Source: an uncultured Schlesneria sp. (GTDB lineage Bacteria; Planctomycetota; Planctomycetia; Planctomycetales; Planctomycetaceae). From it: a stretch of DNA of 64,000 bases. Where the stretch lies: the NCBI GenBank assembly GCA_903840265.1, contig CAIMFH010000010.1, positions 1 through 64,000 on the forward strand, read 5' to 3'. Positions within the stretch are counted from its first letter, which is position 1; each line of letters opens with the position of its first letter. Under the pieces are notes generated by a model. That model was not told where the DNA came from. It was given only the letters and a program-made list of their open reading frames with translations, and did no database searches. The position numbers and the translations under genes are program-made. Positions 40,582 through 51,465 of this stretch are shown one piece after another.

Positions 40582-40754
40582 TCGCGTTTTGAGATGATCT
40601 CCGACTTTGCCGCACATCAAGCTCGGTCCAAGATCCAGATGAGTACTGACTGGCGGCGGACGATCGGCCTGATAGCATGAAAGCGTTGAACATTTCACTT
40701 GGTTCGCTTCGCGTACCCGCGGCTCATCTGACGCACAATCAGGGAAAACACCAC

Positions 40755-41309
40755 ATGTGGACCAGCCTACGCTTCCGTCTCGCGTCGTTCTTCGCGGGCC
40801 TGCTGTGGTGTGGATCAGCCGTGATGGCACAGGAAATGGTGAAACCCGGCAACCAGTCGACGGATGATCATGTCGATGCCCACGCTGCGGATGCGCAGGA
40901 ATTCGCGAAAGTAGATCTGAGTTATCACCGGCAGGAATCATATGTAGGGTGGATGATCCGCTCCATGGGACTGATCGGTCTGCTCGTCTTGGGGGCCGGG
41001 TTCACCTGTTTTGTGCTGACGCTGTTTATCGTGATTCGCGGTCAGGGACCATGGGCCTGCGCGGCGCTCGTGTTCATCGTGCCGATTCCGTTGTGGCTCG
41101 GCGTGTTCGGTTCGGTGAAAGGGCTGATCGCGTCGCTCCAAGTCATCGCCTTCAGTTCCGCAGCAATCAAGGCCTCCGAAATCTCGGACGGTGTCGCGTC
41201 CTCGTTGTTCAACCCGATGCTCGGCCTGGTGATGATGGCGCCAAGCTACCTGGTAGCGACACTCGGATCGATCTTTCGTTCGTTCGTCAAGCCAGCAGTT
41301 AAACCGTAG
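40755..41309 (+). CDS. Secreted/membrane protein, possibly MotA/TolQ/ExbB-like
   Basis: Signal peptide then three TM segments; GLIASLQVIAFSSAAIKASEISDGVASSLFNPMLGL. Confidence 0.55.
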   Translation: MWTSLRFRLASFFAGLLWCGSAVMAQEMVKPGNQSTDDHVDAHAADAQEFAKVDLSYHRQESYVGWMIRSMGLIGLLVLGAGFTCFVLTLFIVIRGQGPWACAALVFIVPIPLWLGVFGSVKGLIASLQVIAFSSAAIKASEISDGVASSLFNPMLGLVMMAPSYLVATLGSIFRSFVKPAVKP

Positions 41310-41404
41310 GGATTCTAAAAAGCAGGGTGCGTGGAGTCTTCGAATCGCACGATGATTTCGCAGATCGCGCTGTCGCTGAGTTCCGAAGACTGCACACACC
41401 CGAC

Positions 41405-42325
41405 CTACGATGCAGAGCTTTCCCTCGAGACATCGTCTGTCGTTTCCTGCACGAGTTGCAACAGGTCGCTGAGGTTCTTTTCGATTGTCTGCGAGATCTC
41501 GTCGAGCGGGAGGTGGCCCAGTCTGCTGGTTGCAAAGGGCTGTTGCAGTTCGACCCCCGTCTGGTCCAGTGCCAGGATCGGATAAGCCACAAACATCGTC
41601 ACGAACGGGGTAACGAGGCCAACTTTGTCCAGCAGTGCGAAGGGCAGTGCCGCGAGAAACAGGAAGATGAACCGCCGAATGGTAATGGCATAGACTCGCG
41701 GCAGTGGCGACTTGAGGATGCGTTCACATCCGCCGATGTGATCGATCAACGCCGCTCGCTCTTTATCGATCTGCATAAAAGCCATGCGATCCAGACTGCC
41801 GTCGTCCATGGCCTGACGGAGCATCTGTGCCAGCGTCAGCACAACGACAGTCGGCATATGCCCTCCCGCAGCGATTCTTGAAGTTTCCTCCTTCCCCAGT
41901 AGCGCGACCACGGCGGGTAGATCACGTTCACCTCGCAAGCTGCAACGAGCGACATTTGGAAAAGCAGCAACCCAACGGACGAACTTGGCCTGCCAGACAG
42001 GATCATTGGGCCCATACGACAGGCCGCTGATTGCCAGATTCCGAGATTGATTGACGATGCCGCCCCACAGCTTTCGCGCTTCCCACCAACGGTCATAGCC
42101 AGCGTTGGTGCGCAGCACGAGCAACAGGCCCAGAACGGCCCCCGCCACTTCGTAGGGCGCGACCGCTAGATGAAAATCGAATTCATGGGTCAGTTCGTTG
42201 ATGATCCAGATGGCAGCTGCAATCGCGCCAAACGTCAGCACACGAGGAAGCACTTGCAGCGTTACCGAGCCGCGCAGAGCAAACACCTCGCGCCAAAAGT
42301 TTCTGAGATCATGCGGAGACGTCAT
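41405..42325 (-). CDS. Bestrophin-family (UPF0187) anion channel-like protein
   Basis: GLLLVLRTNAGYDRWWEARKLWGGIVNQSRNLA signature. Confidence 0.93.
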   Translation of the reverse strand: MTSPHDLRNFWREVFALRGSVTLQVLPRVLTFGAIAAAIWIINELTHEFDFHLAVAPYEVAGAVLGLLLVLRTNAGYDRWWEARKLWGGIVNQSRNLAISGLSYGPNDPVWQAKFVRWVAAFPNVARCSLRGERDLPAVVALLGKEETSRIAAGGHMPTVVVLTLAQMLRQAMDDGSLDRMAFMQIDKERAALIDHIGGCERILKSPLPRVYAITIRRFIFLFLAALPFALLDKVGLVTPFVTMFVAYPILALDQTGVELQQPFATSRLGHLPLDEISQTIEKNLSDLLQLVQETTDDVSRESSAS

Positions 42326-42841
42326 TCAAACTGCTTTCGATTCGAAACCATCGACGACCTGATCATGTTGCCTGGCCCGGCTACCATAATCTAGGGGCTG
42401 CGGCCCATGGGTCAATGCGAACAATCGACCGAGGTGAACGAAATCGCGAGCAAACGGATCACGGAATTGCGTCTCTCGATGGATGAGATACTTAGTCAAT
42501 CTCGATAGATTCCACCTTCGTCCCAGCGGGAGTAAACGGATCGCTAAGAAAGCCGCAACTTTCTGAGCTCGTCGAACTGGTCAGCATCAGCGGCAACTTG
42601 CTTGTTCGGTGATCGAAGTCTTCGCGCATCCATTGTCCAAGAAGGCCATTCAACTTTTTAAAGACTGCATCGTGTTGCAGTCCGATGTCGGTCAGAGCCA
42701 GCGCCACCGTGTTGTCTCGGTTTCGCGGGCAGTTCTGCAACTGGCGTAACCATGGAGGAATCTGCTGCGTGAGTAGTATCTCGCGCAAAGACGCGGGTGT
42801 TGTCGAAAAGTCAAAACCCTCCAGATTCTCACCACAAAACG

Positions 42842-42869
42842 TTGACACCTGCTTCACTACTGTTATAGT
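42842..42869 (+). promoter_or_regulatory. Sigma70-like promoter of gntR
   Basis: TTGACA (42842-42847), 16-nt spacer, TATAGT (42864-42869). Confidence 0.65.
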
Positions 42870-42894
42870 ACTGTGAACACTTCTGAGGTGTCCT

Positions 42895-43290
42895 ATGTTT
42901 GTGCATATCGAACGCGGCTCGTCCATTCCCATCTCTCGACAGATTGCCGAGCAACTGCGGTCGCAGTGCTTATCAGGGCTGTTGTCGGCCGGCCAAAAGC
43001 TTCCGTCTGTGCGGGAGCTGGCGCAACAGTTGGCCGTCAACGTCAACACTGTGTTTCGTATCTACGAACGATTGGCCGCTGAAGGGCTGATCGAACTTCG
43101 ACATGGCGACGGAACCTACGTCTGCCCGCCGAAGACGCAGGCGGATGCTCAGCTGGCCCTCCAGCGGGAAAAGTTCCAGAAGGAATTTGATGCCCTCATA
43201 CAGCAGGGTGTGATGCTGGGTTATTCCGCAGCGGACTTCCGAGCCCGGCTGACATTGGCAATGGCCACGGCGCGAAAGCAGCAACAGTAA
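42895..43290 (+). CDS. GntR-family regulator, YtrA-like
   Basis: SIPISRQIAEQLRSQCLSGLLSAGQKLPSVRELAQQLAVNVNTVFRIYERLAAEGLIELRHGDGTYV. Confidence 0.93.
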   Translation: MFVHIERGSSIPISRQIAEQLRSQCLSGLLSAGQKLPSVRELAQQLAVNVNTVFRIYERLAAEGLIELRHGDGTYVCPPKTQADAQLALQREKFQKEFDALIQQGVMLGYSAADFRARLTLAMATARKQQQ

Positions 43291-43346
43291 CTGAGGCAGA
43301 TGTATTGCGATCAAGGTTCTGACGATTTCACCAAGCGAGGCAAACG

Positions 43347-44261
43347 ATGAGCGACTCTGCCATCTCCGTTCAACATCTGCATAAATCATTCGGCCCACAG
43401 GTGGTCCTGCAGGATGTCACTCTGGAAGTCCCCGCGGGTCAGACTGTGGCATTGCTCGGACGCAATGGCACCGGCAAAACGACAATGATCCGCGCTCTGC
43501 TGGGGCTGCTCCCCGTCGATTCCGGCAACCTTAAAGTCGCGGGCTGCAACCCCGCCACCGAATCCGTGGAACTTCGTCGTCGAGTCGGCTATCTAGCCGA
43601 AGATCAATCGATGTACGGCTGGATGACGGCCATCGAACTCTGCCGCTTCCTGCAGCCGTTCTATCCTCATTGGAATACCTCGCTCGCCGATAGTTACCTC
43701 AAACGATTCGACATCCCCCGACAGGTCCGCATTGAACGCCTGTCGAAGGGCCAATCGGTCAAGCTCGGACTCGCTGTGGCCCTGGCCCATGCTCCGCAAG
43801 TCGTGATCCTCGACGATCCGGCACTCGGCCTCGATCCAGTCTCGCGCAAAGAGTTCAATCGCGACCTCGTCGAACACCTCCAAGCCGAGGGTCGAACGGT
43901 GATCTACAGCTCACACCTGCTGGATGAAGTCGAAGCGGTCGCTGATCAAGTCGCGATCCTCGATCGCGGCCGCATCGTGCGACAGGGCCCGACCGAATCA
44001 CTTCGAGAAGACGTGCAGCGCTTGGTCATCTCGGCGGAAATCGTCCGGCAACGCCCTGCCCCGACCGGCCTGCTCGACGTCCGCCGCGCCGGAGAACAGT
44101 TCGAAATCGTGATCGACGACGCCGGACATTTCCTGGGCGAACTCACATCCCAAGGCTACGCGGTCACGGCGTCCGGCATGACCCTGGACGACATCTTCGA
44201 AGCCTACGTCATCGGCCGACCCGAGAAATGGTCAGACACAGCCATTGCCTCTAAAGCCTGA
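43347..44261 (+). CDS. ABC transporter ATP-binding protein
   Basis: LLGRNGTGKTTMIRALLG, SKGQSVKLGLAVALAHAPQVVILDDPALGLD. Confidence 0.95.
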   Translation: MSDSAISVQHLHKSFGPQVVLQDVTLEVPAGQTVALLGRNGTGKTTMIRALLGLLPVDSGNLKVAGCNPATESVELRRRVGYLAEDQSMYGWMTAIELCRFLQPFYPHWNTSLADSYLKRFDIPRQVRIERLSKGQSVKLGLAVALAHAPQVVILDDPALGLDPVSRKEFNRDLVEHLQAEGRTVIYSSHLLDEVEAVADQVAILDRGRIVRQGPTESLREDVQRLVISAEIVRQRPAPTGLLDVRRAGEQFEIVIDDAGHFLGELTSQGYAVTASGMTLDDIFEAYVIGRPEKWSDTAIASKA

Positions 44262-44285
44262 TTCGCTCCGTTCGCAAGGCTTCAT

Positions 44286-44310
44286 CACTCGTTACTCATT
44301 GCTCGTCACT
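44286..44310. repeat. Single copy of ACTCGTCAC-type intergenic motif
   Basis: actcgttactcattgctcgtcactc, similar to arm at 22846-22875. Confidence 0.5.
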
Positions 44311-44329
44311 CTTCATCCGAGCCCCCATC

Positions 44330-47051
44330 ATGTCACCAGCATTTCGCAGCCTGTTGATGAAAGAATGGTCCGAACGTCGCCAGTTCTTCTGGTGTGCTCT
44401 GGGCCTGCTCTTCCTGAATCTCGGCTATTGCATCGCGTACGAAGTCGAGTACCGCACGCGAGCCTTCGTCGCGTCGTACTTCGGGTCTTGCCTCGGGTTC
44501 GCCTGGCTGGGCGCTATTTTGCTCGCCATGTCCACCGCCAATGGTGAGTCCTCGCAACGAACACTGCGTTTCTCGGCGGCACTTCCCGTTTCGTTAAGGC
44601 AGATCGCCTGGGCACGATTGCTGGGAGCCTGGGGTTGTCTGACAATTCCAATTCTATGCGGCGCGCTGTTGATCACGACATTGTTAGCCAGCGGCTTGAT
44701 TGAACAGGCCGAGTTGCGGCCGGCCGACTATGGCTTGGGAGCCACTACGATCCGACTTCCCGATCGGCCCAGTATTTCTCGGATCGATGCAATCTGTTTT
44801 CTCTGGACTACGACCGCGATTGCCGTCGTGTTGACCATCCACACTGTCACGCTCCTTTCTCTAGTCGGAAGTTGGTGCCGATCTGAAGAAACCGCCGGCC
44901 TGTTGGGTGCACTCGTCGCTTTGATCTCAACGTCACTTTCCTCAATCCGATCAACCATGGAGCGAGCGGGATCCTACTTCGCTGCGGACTGGATCAGCGC
45001 TATGTTACCTGGAAACTTCGCGATCACGTGGGGATACATGGAGTGGGATGGCTCGACCTACACGGATCTCGAACTGGCTCCGCTGATCCTCGGGCCAGTG
45101 GTCATCAACGTCTTGATCACACTCGGATTGGGGACGCTATTCGCCAGACGTTATGGATGCCGACTCGATCTCTCGCGCTCTGTCGCCACCGGAAAAATCG
45201 CCGGATTGCTTCGTCGACTAGGTGGCCTTCTGCCGAGACTCGGATTCCGCTGGCCCGGTCAAATCGGCGCCCTGGTCTGGCTGAATACTCGACAATCGGT
45301 CTCACTCTGCCTCGCAGGACTCTTGATGGCCGGTCTAATCACCTGCGTTACGCTGAATGAAAGGCGCGCGCAGGGCTCTCTGGCGGCTCAATTTGCCGGA
45401 GAACTGTCATCCAGCACTTGGTTCGTTGGAATCTTGTGGGGAGCAATCGTTGCCGTGGCGATCTTTTCATCAGAGCTGAAATCGGGCTTGGAACAGTTCT
45501 GGCGGTCTCGCCCCATTTCACCCGCCCGCTGGTTCTGGACGAAATTCATCGTCGGATTGGCCGCCCTATTGATCACGCTCGACATTATCCCGACGCTGCT
45601 CGCCAAATCGTCAACTTATCGATCAGATCTGGGGTCCGTCGGCATCGCCTTCGTTGCCTGCATGCCACTGCTGCATACGATGATCTATACATTGACAGTC
45701 GCGGTCATCTGCCGCTGGCGACGGCCGATTCCCGCTGCCGTCGCCGCGCTCATGCTCTATTTTCTACTAGATAGTATCTTGCAATCGATTCCGGTCTATC
45801 CTGGCTTGTCCACAATGAATGTCTTTAACCGGCTCCGTGAAATGGAACAGGGCACAGGAACCGTCGACCTCATGTCCGCAGGCTACCCGATAGTGTACGG
45901 TGTCGTCGTCGCTCTGATCGTCGGCGCAACACTCTTCGCTCGCCGCATGATTGTGCCAGCGGTCGTCCTGAAATCCGGCCGTGCCGTTCTGCTGCTGACG
46001 CTGATCTTCTGGAACTCGAACGCCCAATGTGCCGAGCCACCCACTCTCAGCGACATTGAAGGCCGTATCTACGAACGAGACGAGTTGCTGAAACGCATTC
46101 ACCTGCGCGCTACGATTCGAGAGGAACGGTTTCCAACCTCTCACTATTCCGACCGGATTCCCATGTCGCGAAGACGACCAACATCGAAAGTGCAGATCGA
46201 GCAAAACACATACGACTTTTACACGGATGGACCCCGCCGCGCATGGACACAATTCAACAACGAAGGACAAGTCATCGGCAGGTCTACTTACGACGGATCT
46301 ATTCTCAGAAGCTTCGCCACTCAACCTTCAACTGTCGCCAGCAATTTCGTCATGTCCACCCCCTCGCCGCCGTCCGATCCAATTGTCACGCCAGACAAAC
46401 TCATTCGCACCCTGGGCTTCCAGTCACAGCAGCTTGCCAACACGGTCCCGCCGCCGATATTGAAATTGCGAGAAGTCGATGGCGAACAGTTTGTCGACAT
46501 CCAGGCAGAGCTAAAGTCCTTTCCTCTGTCAGGTAGCTCTTCAACTGTCTACGACTATCGATACCAGCTCACGCTGAATCTGACCCACAACGACTGGCCA
46601 GTGCGTCTGCTGTGTGAAACATTTCGACCGACGGATCACCGGCTCGTATTCCGGCAGATCATGATCTGCAACAACTGGCTCGACGCCGGGCCGATCGCCT
46701 ATCCCAAACAGATCATCCAGCAAAGCTACGCCAGATCCGGCGATGCCGCAGTCAGCTCCGACGAACTCGAACTGATCACCACGCAGGAAACAAACTTCGA
46801 ATTCGTGGAGATCAACCCCCAGATCCCGGAATCGATCTATACCGAGCCTTTTCCGCCGGGGGACGCGATACTACGACATGCAAGACCGAAAGGCCTACGA
46901 AGTGGACTCGAAGGGCGCACCCCAGATCGCCAATCCCAAACCCAAAGGCATACAAGGCGCCGTCCTGACCTACCACCTCCTCTGGATCACCGCGGCCGTG
47001 ATCTACTTCGTGTTCGACTCGCGAAGAACCAGGATTTCCTTTGCGAACTAA
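44330..47051 (+). pseudogene. ABC transporter permease fused to periplasmic domain, with +1 frameshift near 46858-46862 (lesion, assembly error or recoding)
   Basis: ORF frame loses similarity to protein-like sequence after FPPG; alternate frame gives TRYYDMQDRK...GAVLTYHLLWITAAVIYFVFDSRRTRISFAN-stop at 47049-47051. Confidence 0.8.
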
Positions 47052-47086
47052 ATAAGTCCACAACCGAACCAGAGCGATCGTCTTCC

Positions 47087-47113
47087 GGGAGGGCGAGGCT
47101 CCTGCCAAGCCGC
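47087..47113 (-). repeat. Second copy of GCGGCTYGGCAGGAGCCTCGCCCTCCC repeat
   Basis: 26/27 identity to nt 40-66, opposite orientation. Confidence 0.9.
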
Positions 47114-47150
47114 TAAGTCTCGCAGCGTTTGATCAGTACTAGCAGACTTG

Positions 47151-48956
47151 CTAGTAGAAGTTGAGGTCTAGCCGCTCGGACCGCGATGTCAGCATCCCCC
47201 TGAACCAAGGGCCAAGCGTTCGCAGCCAACCCGCTTTCCAGGAACTGATAACGACGGCCAACACGAACCAGCCGATGCCGACGGAGAATGAGGTCGCACC
47301 CTTCCAACCACTCTCATGAACCAGCATGGTCGCTGCCTCAACGATGATCGCAATCGTCCCCAGCAGGCCGCTTGCCCATCCGCACAGTTGATACAACCGC
47401 ATCCGGACTGCGGCACTGTAAGCAAAGGCGATGACCGTCGTGATGGCGACGATCGCGACTGTGTACCAGATCGCCGCTAGTTGATCTGCCCAGTGGCTGA
47501 TGACAGTGCCGACAATCGTTGCCAACAACAACATGGGTCCGCCGACGATTCGCAGCAGCCAGGCAAAATCATCGCGAAAGACCGCGCCGACTCCCAACAC
47601 GGCGATGGTCAAAAGCCCACCCACGATCAGCAGCGATCGAGTATTCGTCTGGCCTATTGGTTCCAGCCACGGCTGCAGTGCGGCAATGGCAATCATCAGA
47701 CCGATAAAGACCTCGCGCGAGTTCCCTCGCTGGACCCCTCTCATAAATTCGATGGCAGCCAGCAGCACAAGCGGCCAGATGATCGGCTGAGTCGACAACG
47801 TCACGTTGACCATTTGTGGACTAACGCGAGAGACAGCGATCAGCGACCACGCCATCAAAACATTCGCGGTGGCAACTCGGCGAACCATCGCATAGCCATA
47901 AAAGGCAGCAGACAACAGCAAGGTCACCCAGATCGGCGATCCAATCTGCTGAGTCACTCGCAAAACAAAGTCCCGGTAAGTGCCCGATCCCGATGCGGGC
48001 GGCAAGGCCATGATCAGGCAGATCATTGGAACCCACATGGCCAGACGAATCGCTCCGTCGTGTTTCGAAACCAACCCAGCTTCCATCAGCAGCAGACCGA
48101 CGGCGAACACCAGCGGAATCAGAAAATAGAGGCCAAACGTCGATTCAAAGCTCAAAGCGGCCGTCAGCGGTTCGCCAAATACCGGATCGAACGACAGGCT
48201 GATCGCGTAGGCTCGAAAGGCAACGCAGAAGGCCAGAAACACAAACAAGGACCACGGATACCAGGGCCACCGCCAGGGCGTGCCATTGTTCTGCGTGTAC
48301 TCCGGCCCCCGCCGAATCGCGGGCAACAGCGTGAGCAAGATCCCACCTGCCACCGTGGGAAACGCCAGAATCAACCAGGACACCGTCTGCATTGGCAGCG
48401 TGTTCTTCCCGGCCAGCAACAGCGGATACAGAAACAACAATCCGAGCAACAGATGATAGGGAATTCGAAACAACCACGGCAGACGGATCTTCAGGCTCAG
48501 CAGCAGGATCTCAGAGAGAACCATCGAACAGACCAACCCGGCGATCAGCAATCGTCGTCCGGTATCGGGTTCTCGGACCAGTGTTTCATCAAAGATCAAC
48601 GACATCTCGACAAACAGCAGCAGGATCAACAGCAGGATCGAACGAGCGTCATCCCAGACTTTTCCAAATCTCACGATCACGAACCCTGTGATGGCCAGCA
48701 GGGCAATGTAGCCCACGGTCAGGCCAAGCAGCGGCCACGGTGAGAACGATTCGCCGTTGTCCGAGTGAAACCACTGCGCGGATGCATGCAAGACAAAGCA
48801 GACGCTCAGCAAGTAGAACGGGTTCTGCGAGCAGATCAGCCGCCGAAGCCGACTGCTCGGATTTGAAACCGCTGGTTGCGACACCGGAGAGACACACACG
48901 GGCTCAGCGGTCATGATCGGCCCCGTAGTACGAGGAGACGGACGAATCATGGACAC
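47151..48956 (-). CDS. Polytopic membrane protein, function unknown
   Basis: 601 aa with many hydrophobic helices. Confidence 0.7.
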   Translation of the reverse strand: MSMIRPSPRTTGPIMTAEPVCVSPVSQPAVSNPSSRLRRLICSQNPFYLLSVCFVLHASAQWFHSDNGESFSPWPLLGLTVGYIALLAITGFVIVRFGKVWDDARSILLLILLLFVEMSLIFDETLVREPDTGRRLLIAGLVCSMVLSEILLLSLKIRLPWLFRIPYHLLLGLLFLYPLLLAGKNTLPMQTVSWLILAFPTVAGGILLTLLPAIRRGPEYTQNNGTPWRWPWYPWSLFVFLAFCVAFRAYAISLSFDPVFGEPLTAALSFESTFGLYFLIPLVFAVGLLLMEAGLVSKHDGAIRLAMWVPMICLIMALPPASGSGTYRDFVLRVTQQIGSPIWVTLLLSAAFYGYAMVRRVATANVLMAWSLIAVSRVSPQMVNVTLSTQPIIWPLVLLAAIEFMRGVQRGNSREVFIGLMIAIAALQPWLEPIGQTNTRSLLIVGGLLTIAVLGVGAVFRDDFAWLLRIVGGPMLLLATIVGTVISHWADQLAAIWYTVAIVAITTVIAFAYSAAVRMRLYQLCGWASGLLGTIAIIVEAATMLVHESGWKGATSFSVGIGWFVLAVVISSWKAGWLRTLGPWFRGMLTSRSERLDLNFY

Positions 48957-49458
48957 AGGAACTGGAAGAGCGGTCCCAAATCAGTGAGCGACCCGCTCGA
49001 TCGATATGAGTTCAGCGTGAATATGCTCGAATCGTGCCACACATGCCTGAACTGAAAAACGTCATGTAATCACGTCTAGATCACGACATTTTGAGTTGAT
49101 TTGCATGTTATCTACAAAGAGGACTGCAGATCACACAAAGTCAGGCGGGTGACGCCGCAGGTTCAAGGACGCAGCAGCGTCCCATTTTGACACAACAAAG
49201 ATGCAACGCCCCGCTGGCGAAAGAATCGGCTTCCCCGCCACAGCACCGGCAAGACTCAGATCGTTGAATGCAGCGTCATCGGCGTGCGAACGCAGCGCGG
49301 CTCACCTGAGAGGCGGAAGGCATGAGTTCCGATAACCTTTGACGTCAAGAAGCCGTGCCACTGGTTGGCCGTCTTCAGACAACCAGTGCCCGATGCTCGC
49401 ACTCGCTTTCAGCTCTCACAACTTCCTCTTTTGTTTTCGTGTGTTCCGCGGTTATCTC

Positions 49459-50259
49459 TTAGCCGATAATTTCCAGCACCTCCATCAGGTCCGCGACAGT
49501 GTCAATCACGTAGTCGGCACCTGCTTGTTCGAACTGTTGGCGAACTGGCGATGACAACGATTCGCGCTCCACCTCGGTCAGTTCCAAATACTGCAACTCG
49601 GTCAGCCCCAGCGAATTCCCGGAGCCGATCACGGCCACGGAACGGCAATGAGCATTCGCGGCCGCTTCAATCCCGACAATCGTGTCATCGACTTTGACGA
49701 CTTCGGCGGGATCGATCACTTCCGCGAACCGCATCACCTTCTGAATCATGTCGGGAGCCGGACGGCCACGAGGGACTTCATCAGAAGTCACGACGACATC
49801 TGGCGACAGCCCGTACGAGGCGGCGATCGGAACGACAATTTCCATCAGTTCGCGCGTGTAGCCTGTCGTCGAACCGATGGTGATCCCCGCGGCCTTCAAT
49901 TGCTCGAAGACTTCCCTGGCACCAGGAATCGGTTGCGAATATTCGGCCAGGATCGACTTCTGCAGCGGCAGAAAGTCGTGATACAGACGGTCCAGATCGG
50001 CGACGCAAGGAGCCGCTCCGAAACGATCAGCCCAGCGTTCGTGCACCGAAGACATCGCCAAGATCGCTTCGATGTGGTCGCGTTTGGCGACGCCCATGGG
50101 ACCGCGTGCTTCCGCGTCGGTAATGGGAACACCCTGCAGATCGAACAGCCTCTGCAGGACGATCACCGGTGCCTGGCATCCGAAATCGATGATGGTTCCG
50201 GCCCAGTCGAAGATAACCAGTTTGACTTGTGTCGAACAACTTACTTCAAGCTGGCTCAT
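49459..50259 (-). CDS. phnX: Phosphonoacetaldehyde hydrolase
   Basis: FDWAGTIIDFGCQAPV, MGVAKRDHIEAIL (catalytic Lys context), STTGYTRELME. Confidence 0.93.
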   Translation of the reverse strand: MSQLEVSCSTQVKLVIFDWAGTIIDFGCQAPVIVLQRLFDLQGVPITDAEARGPMGVAKRDHIEAILAMSSVHERWADRFGAAPCVADLDRLYHDFLPLQKSILAEYSQPIPGAREVFEQLKAAGITIGSTTGYTRELMEIVVPIAASYGLSPDVVVTSDEVPRGRPAPDMIQKVMRFAEVIDPAEVVKVDDTIVGIEAAANAHCRSVAVIGSGNSLGLTELQYLELTEVERESLSSPVRQQFEQAGADYVIDTVADLMEVLEIIG

Positions 50260-51409
50260 TGCTTACCTCCCATGTTTTTGCGGCTTCCCATTGATCGATG
50301 ACGGACTCACTCACGGCCAGACTTAGCGACATCCCATTGCCGCCGAAGCCGTTGACGATGTACAGGTTCGATTCGATCTCCCGAATGGTGAACATGCTTT
50401 GAGGATGTTTCGCATAAAAACCGCTCCATCGACGAGAAATCGACGGCTCGGGAATGATCAGGACTTTGTGAATCTCTCTCATTACAAGTTGATCGATCTC
50501 ATCCTTGTCGAACGGATCGATGTCGTCGCCATATTCGTGCGAATCGCCCAGGATCAGTTCGCCGTCCGGCGTTGACGACGCCATCACGTGGATGCCATAG
50601 CGGTCCAGTTCGGGCATTGTCTCCGAGACGCGTTGACGAACATGATCGAGCGAGGGACAGACGTTGAATGCCGAATAGTGACGTAGCGTCAGTCCACTCG
50701 CCATATGCGGCCCCAGGTTCCAACCAGCCGGTTGCGGAACCGAAAGCAGCATCTGCAATTTGCAGATCTTATAGTGCTCGGCGCGATGCTGTTCGGGAAA
50801 GAGACTCTTGTAGTAGGCACCGTTGGCAATGATGATGCGATCACCACTCCAGGACCGACCGTCAGCGGCGACTACTTCGCCTTCCTGGACTTGCGTGATC
50901 GAAGTTTCGAAATAGAAGTCGATTCCCACGACATCGTTCAAGTACGAAACGATCGACGCAATCGCCGTCGGTGGATGGACACGACGTTCCGAATTGCTGA
51001 ACATCCCCCCAACCAGACCATGCGGATTGGCCGCGGGCATCTGCTTCAGCACCTGCGCGGGGCTGAGAACCTCCAGTTCGAGATCGCTGGACGATTCGGC
51101 GGTCGCGAATTCGCGAAGGACCGCCATTTCGTCATCGTGATGGGCTAGAAAGACCGAGCCGCACGCTTCGACGGGAAATCCAGCAGCCTTTCCAAGCTCT
51201 TCCCACAGTTGCTGATTTCTCAGCGCGTGTTTGCGAGCCTCCCCTGCTGGTTGGCCGATGGGCCAGACCATTCCGAAATTGCGAATGCTGGCCCCTTCTG
51301 GTCGCGAGTTGGTTTCAAATACCGCCACAGAATAGCCACGTTTCGCAGCAGCCCAGGCATGGCCCAGGCCAACAATTCCGCTGCCGATGACAATGATGTC
51401 GTAGTTCAT
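50246..51409 (-). CDS. FAD-dependent oxidoreductase, TIGR03364-like
   Basis: DIIVIGSGIVGLGHAWAAAKRGYSVAVFE; NGFGGNGMSLSLA; 14-nt overlap with phnX. Confidence 0.85.
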   Translation of the reverse strand: MNYDIIVIGSGIVGLGHAWAAAKRGYSVAVFETNSRPEGASIRNFGMVWPIGQPAGEARKHALRNQQLWEELGKAAGFPVEACGSVFLAHHDDEMAVLREFATAESSSDLELEVLSPAQVLKQMPAANPHGLVGGMFSNSERRVHPPTAIASIVSYLNDVVGIDFYFETSITQVQEGEVVAADGRSWSGDRIIIANGAYYKSLFPEQHRAEHYKICKLQMLLSVPQPAGWNLGPHMASGLTLRHYSAFNVCPSLDHVRQRVSETMPELDRYGIHVMASSTPDGELILGDSHEYGDDIDPFDKDEIDQLVMREIHKVLIIPEPSISRRWSGFYAKHPQSMFTIREIESNLYIVNGFGGNGMSLSLAVSESVIDQWEAAKTWEVSNEPA

Positions 51410-51465
51410 AGAATCCTTTTTTAAAGTTCACTGCGGTGTGATGCACTGTCAAGAAACAAAGCGAG

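Noticed and set aside
42407-42508. 33-aa plus-strand ORF (MGQCEQSTEVNEIASKRITELRLSMDEILSQSR)
   Set aside because: Too short to support; no recognisable family
42492-43049. Minus-strand ORF of 185 aa
   Set aside because: Overlaps the gntR promoter and coding start; a shorter form is possible but has no recognisable motif
47481-48743. 420-aa plus-strand Gln/Arg-rich ORF
   Set aside because: Shadow of the polytopic membrane gene; low-complexity and lacks a protein-like pattern
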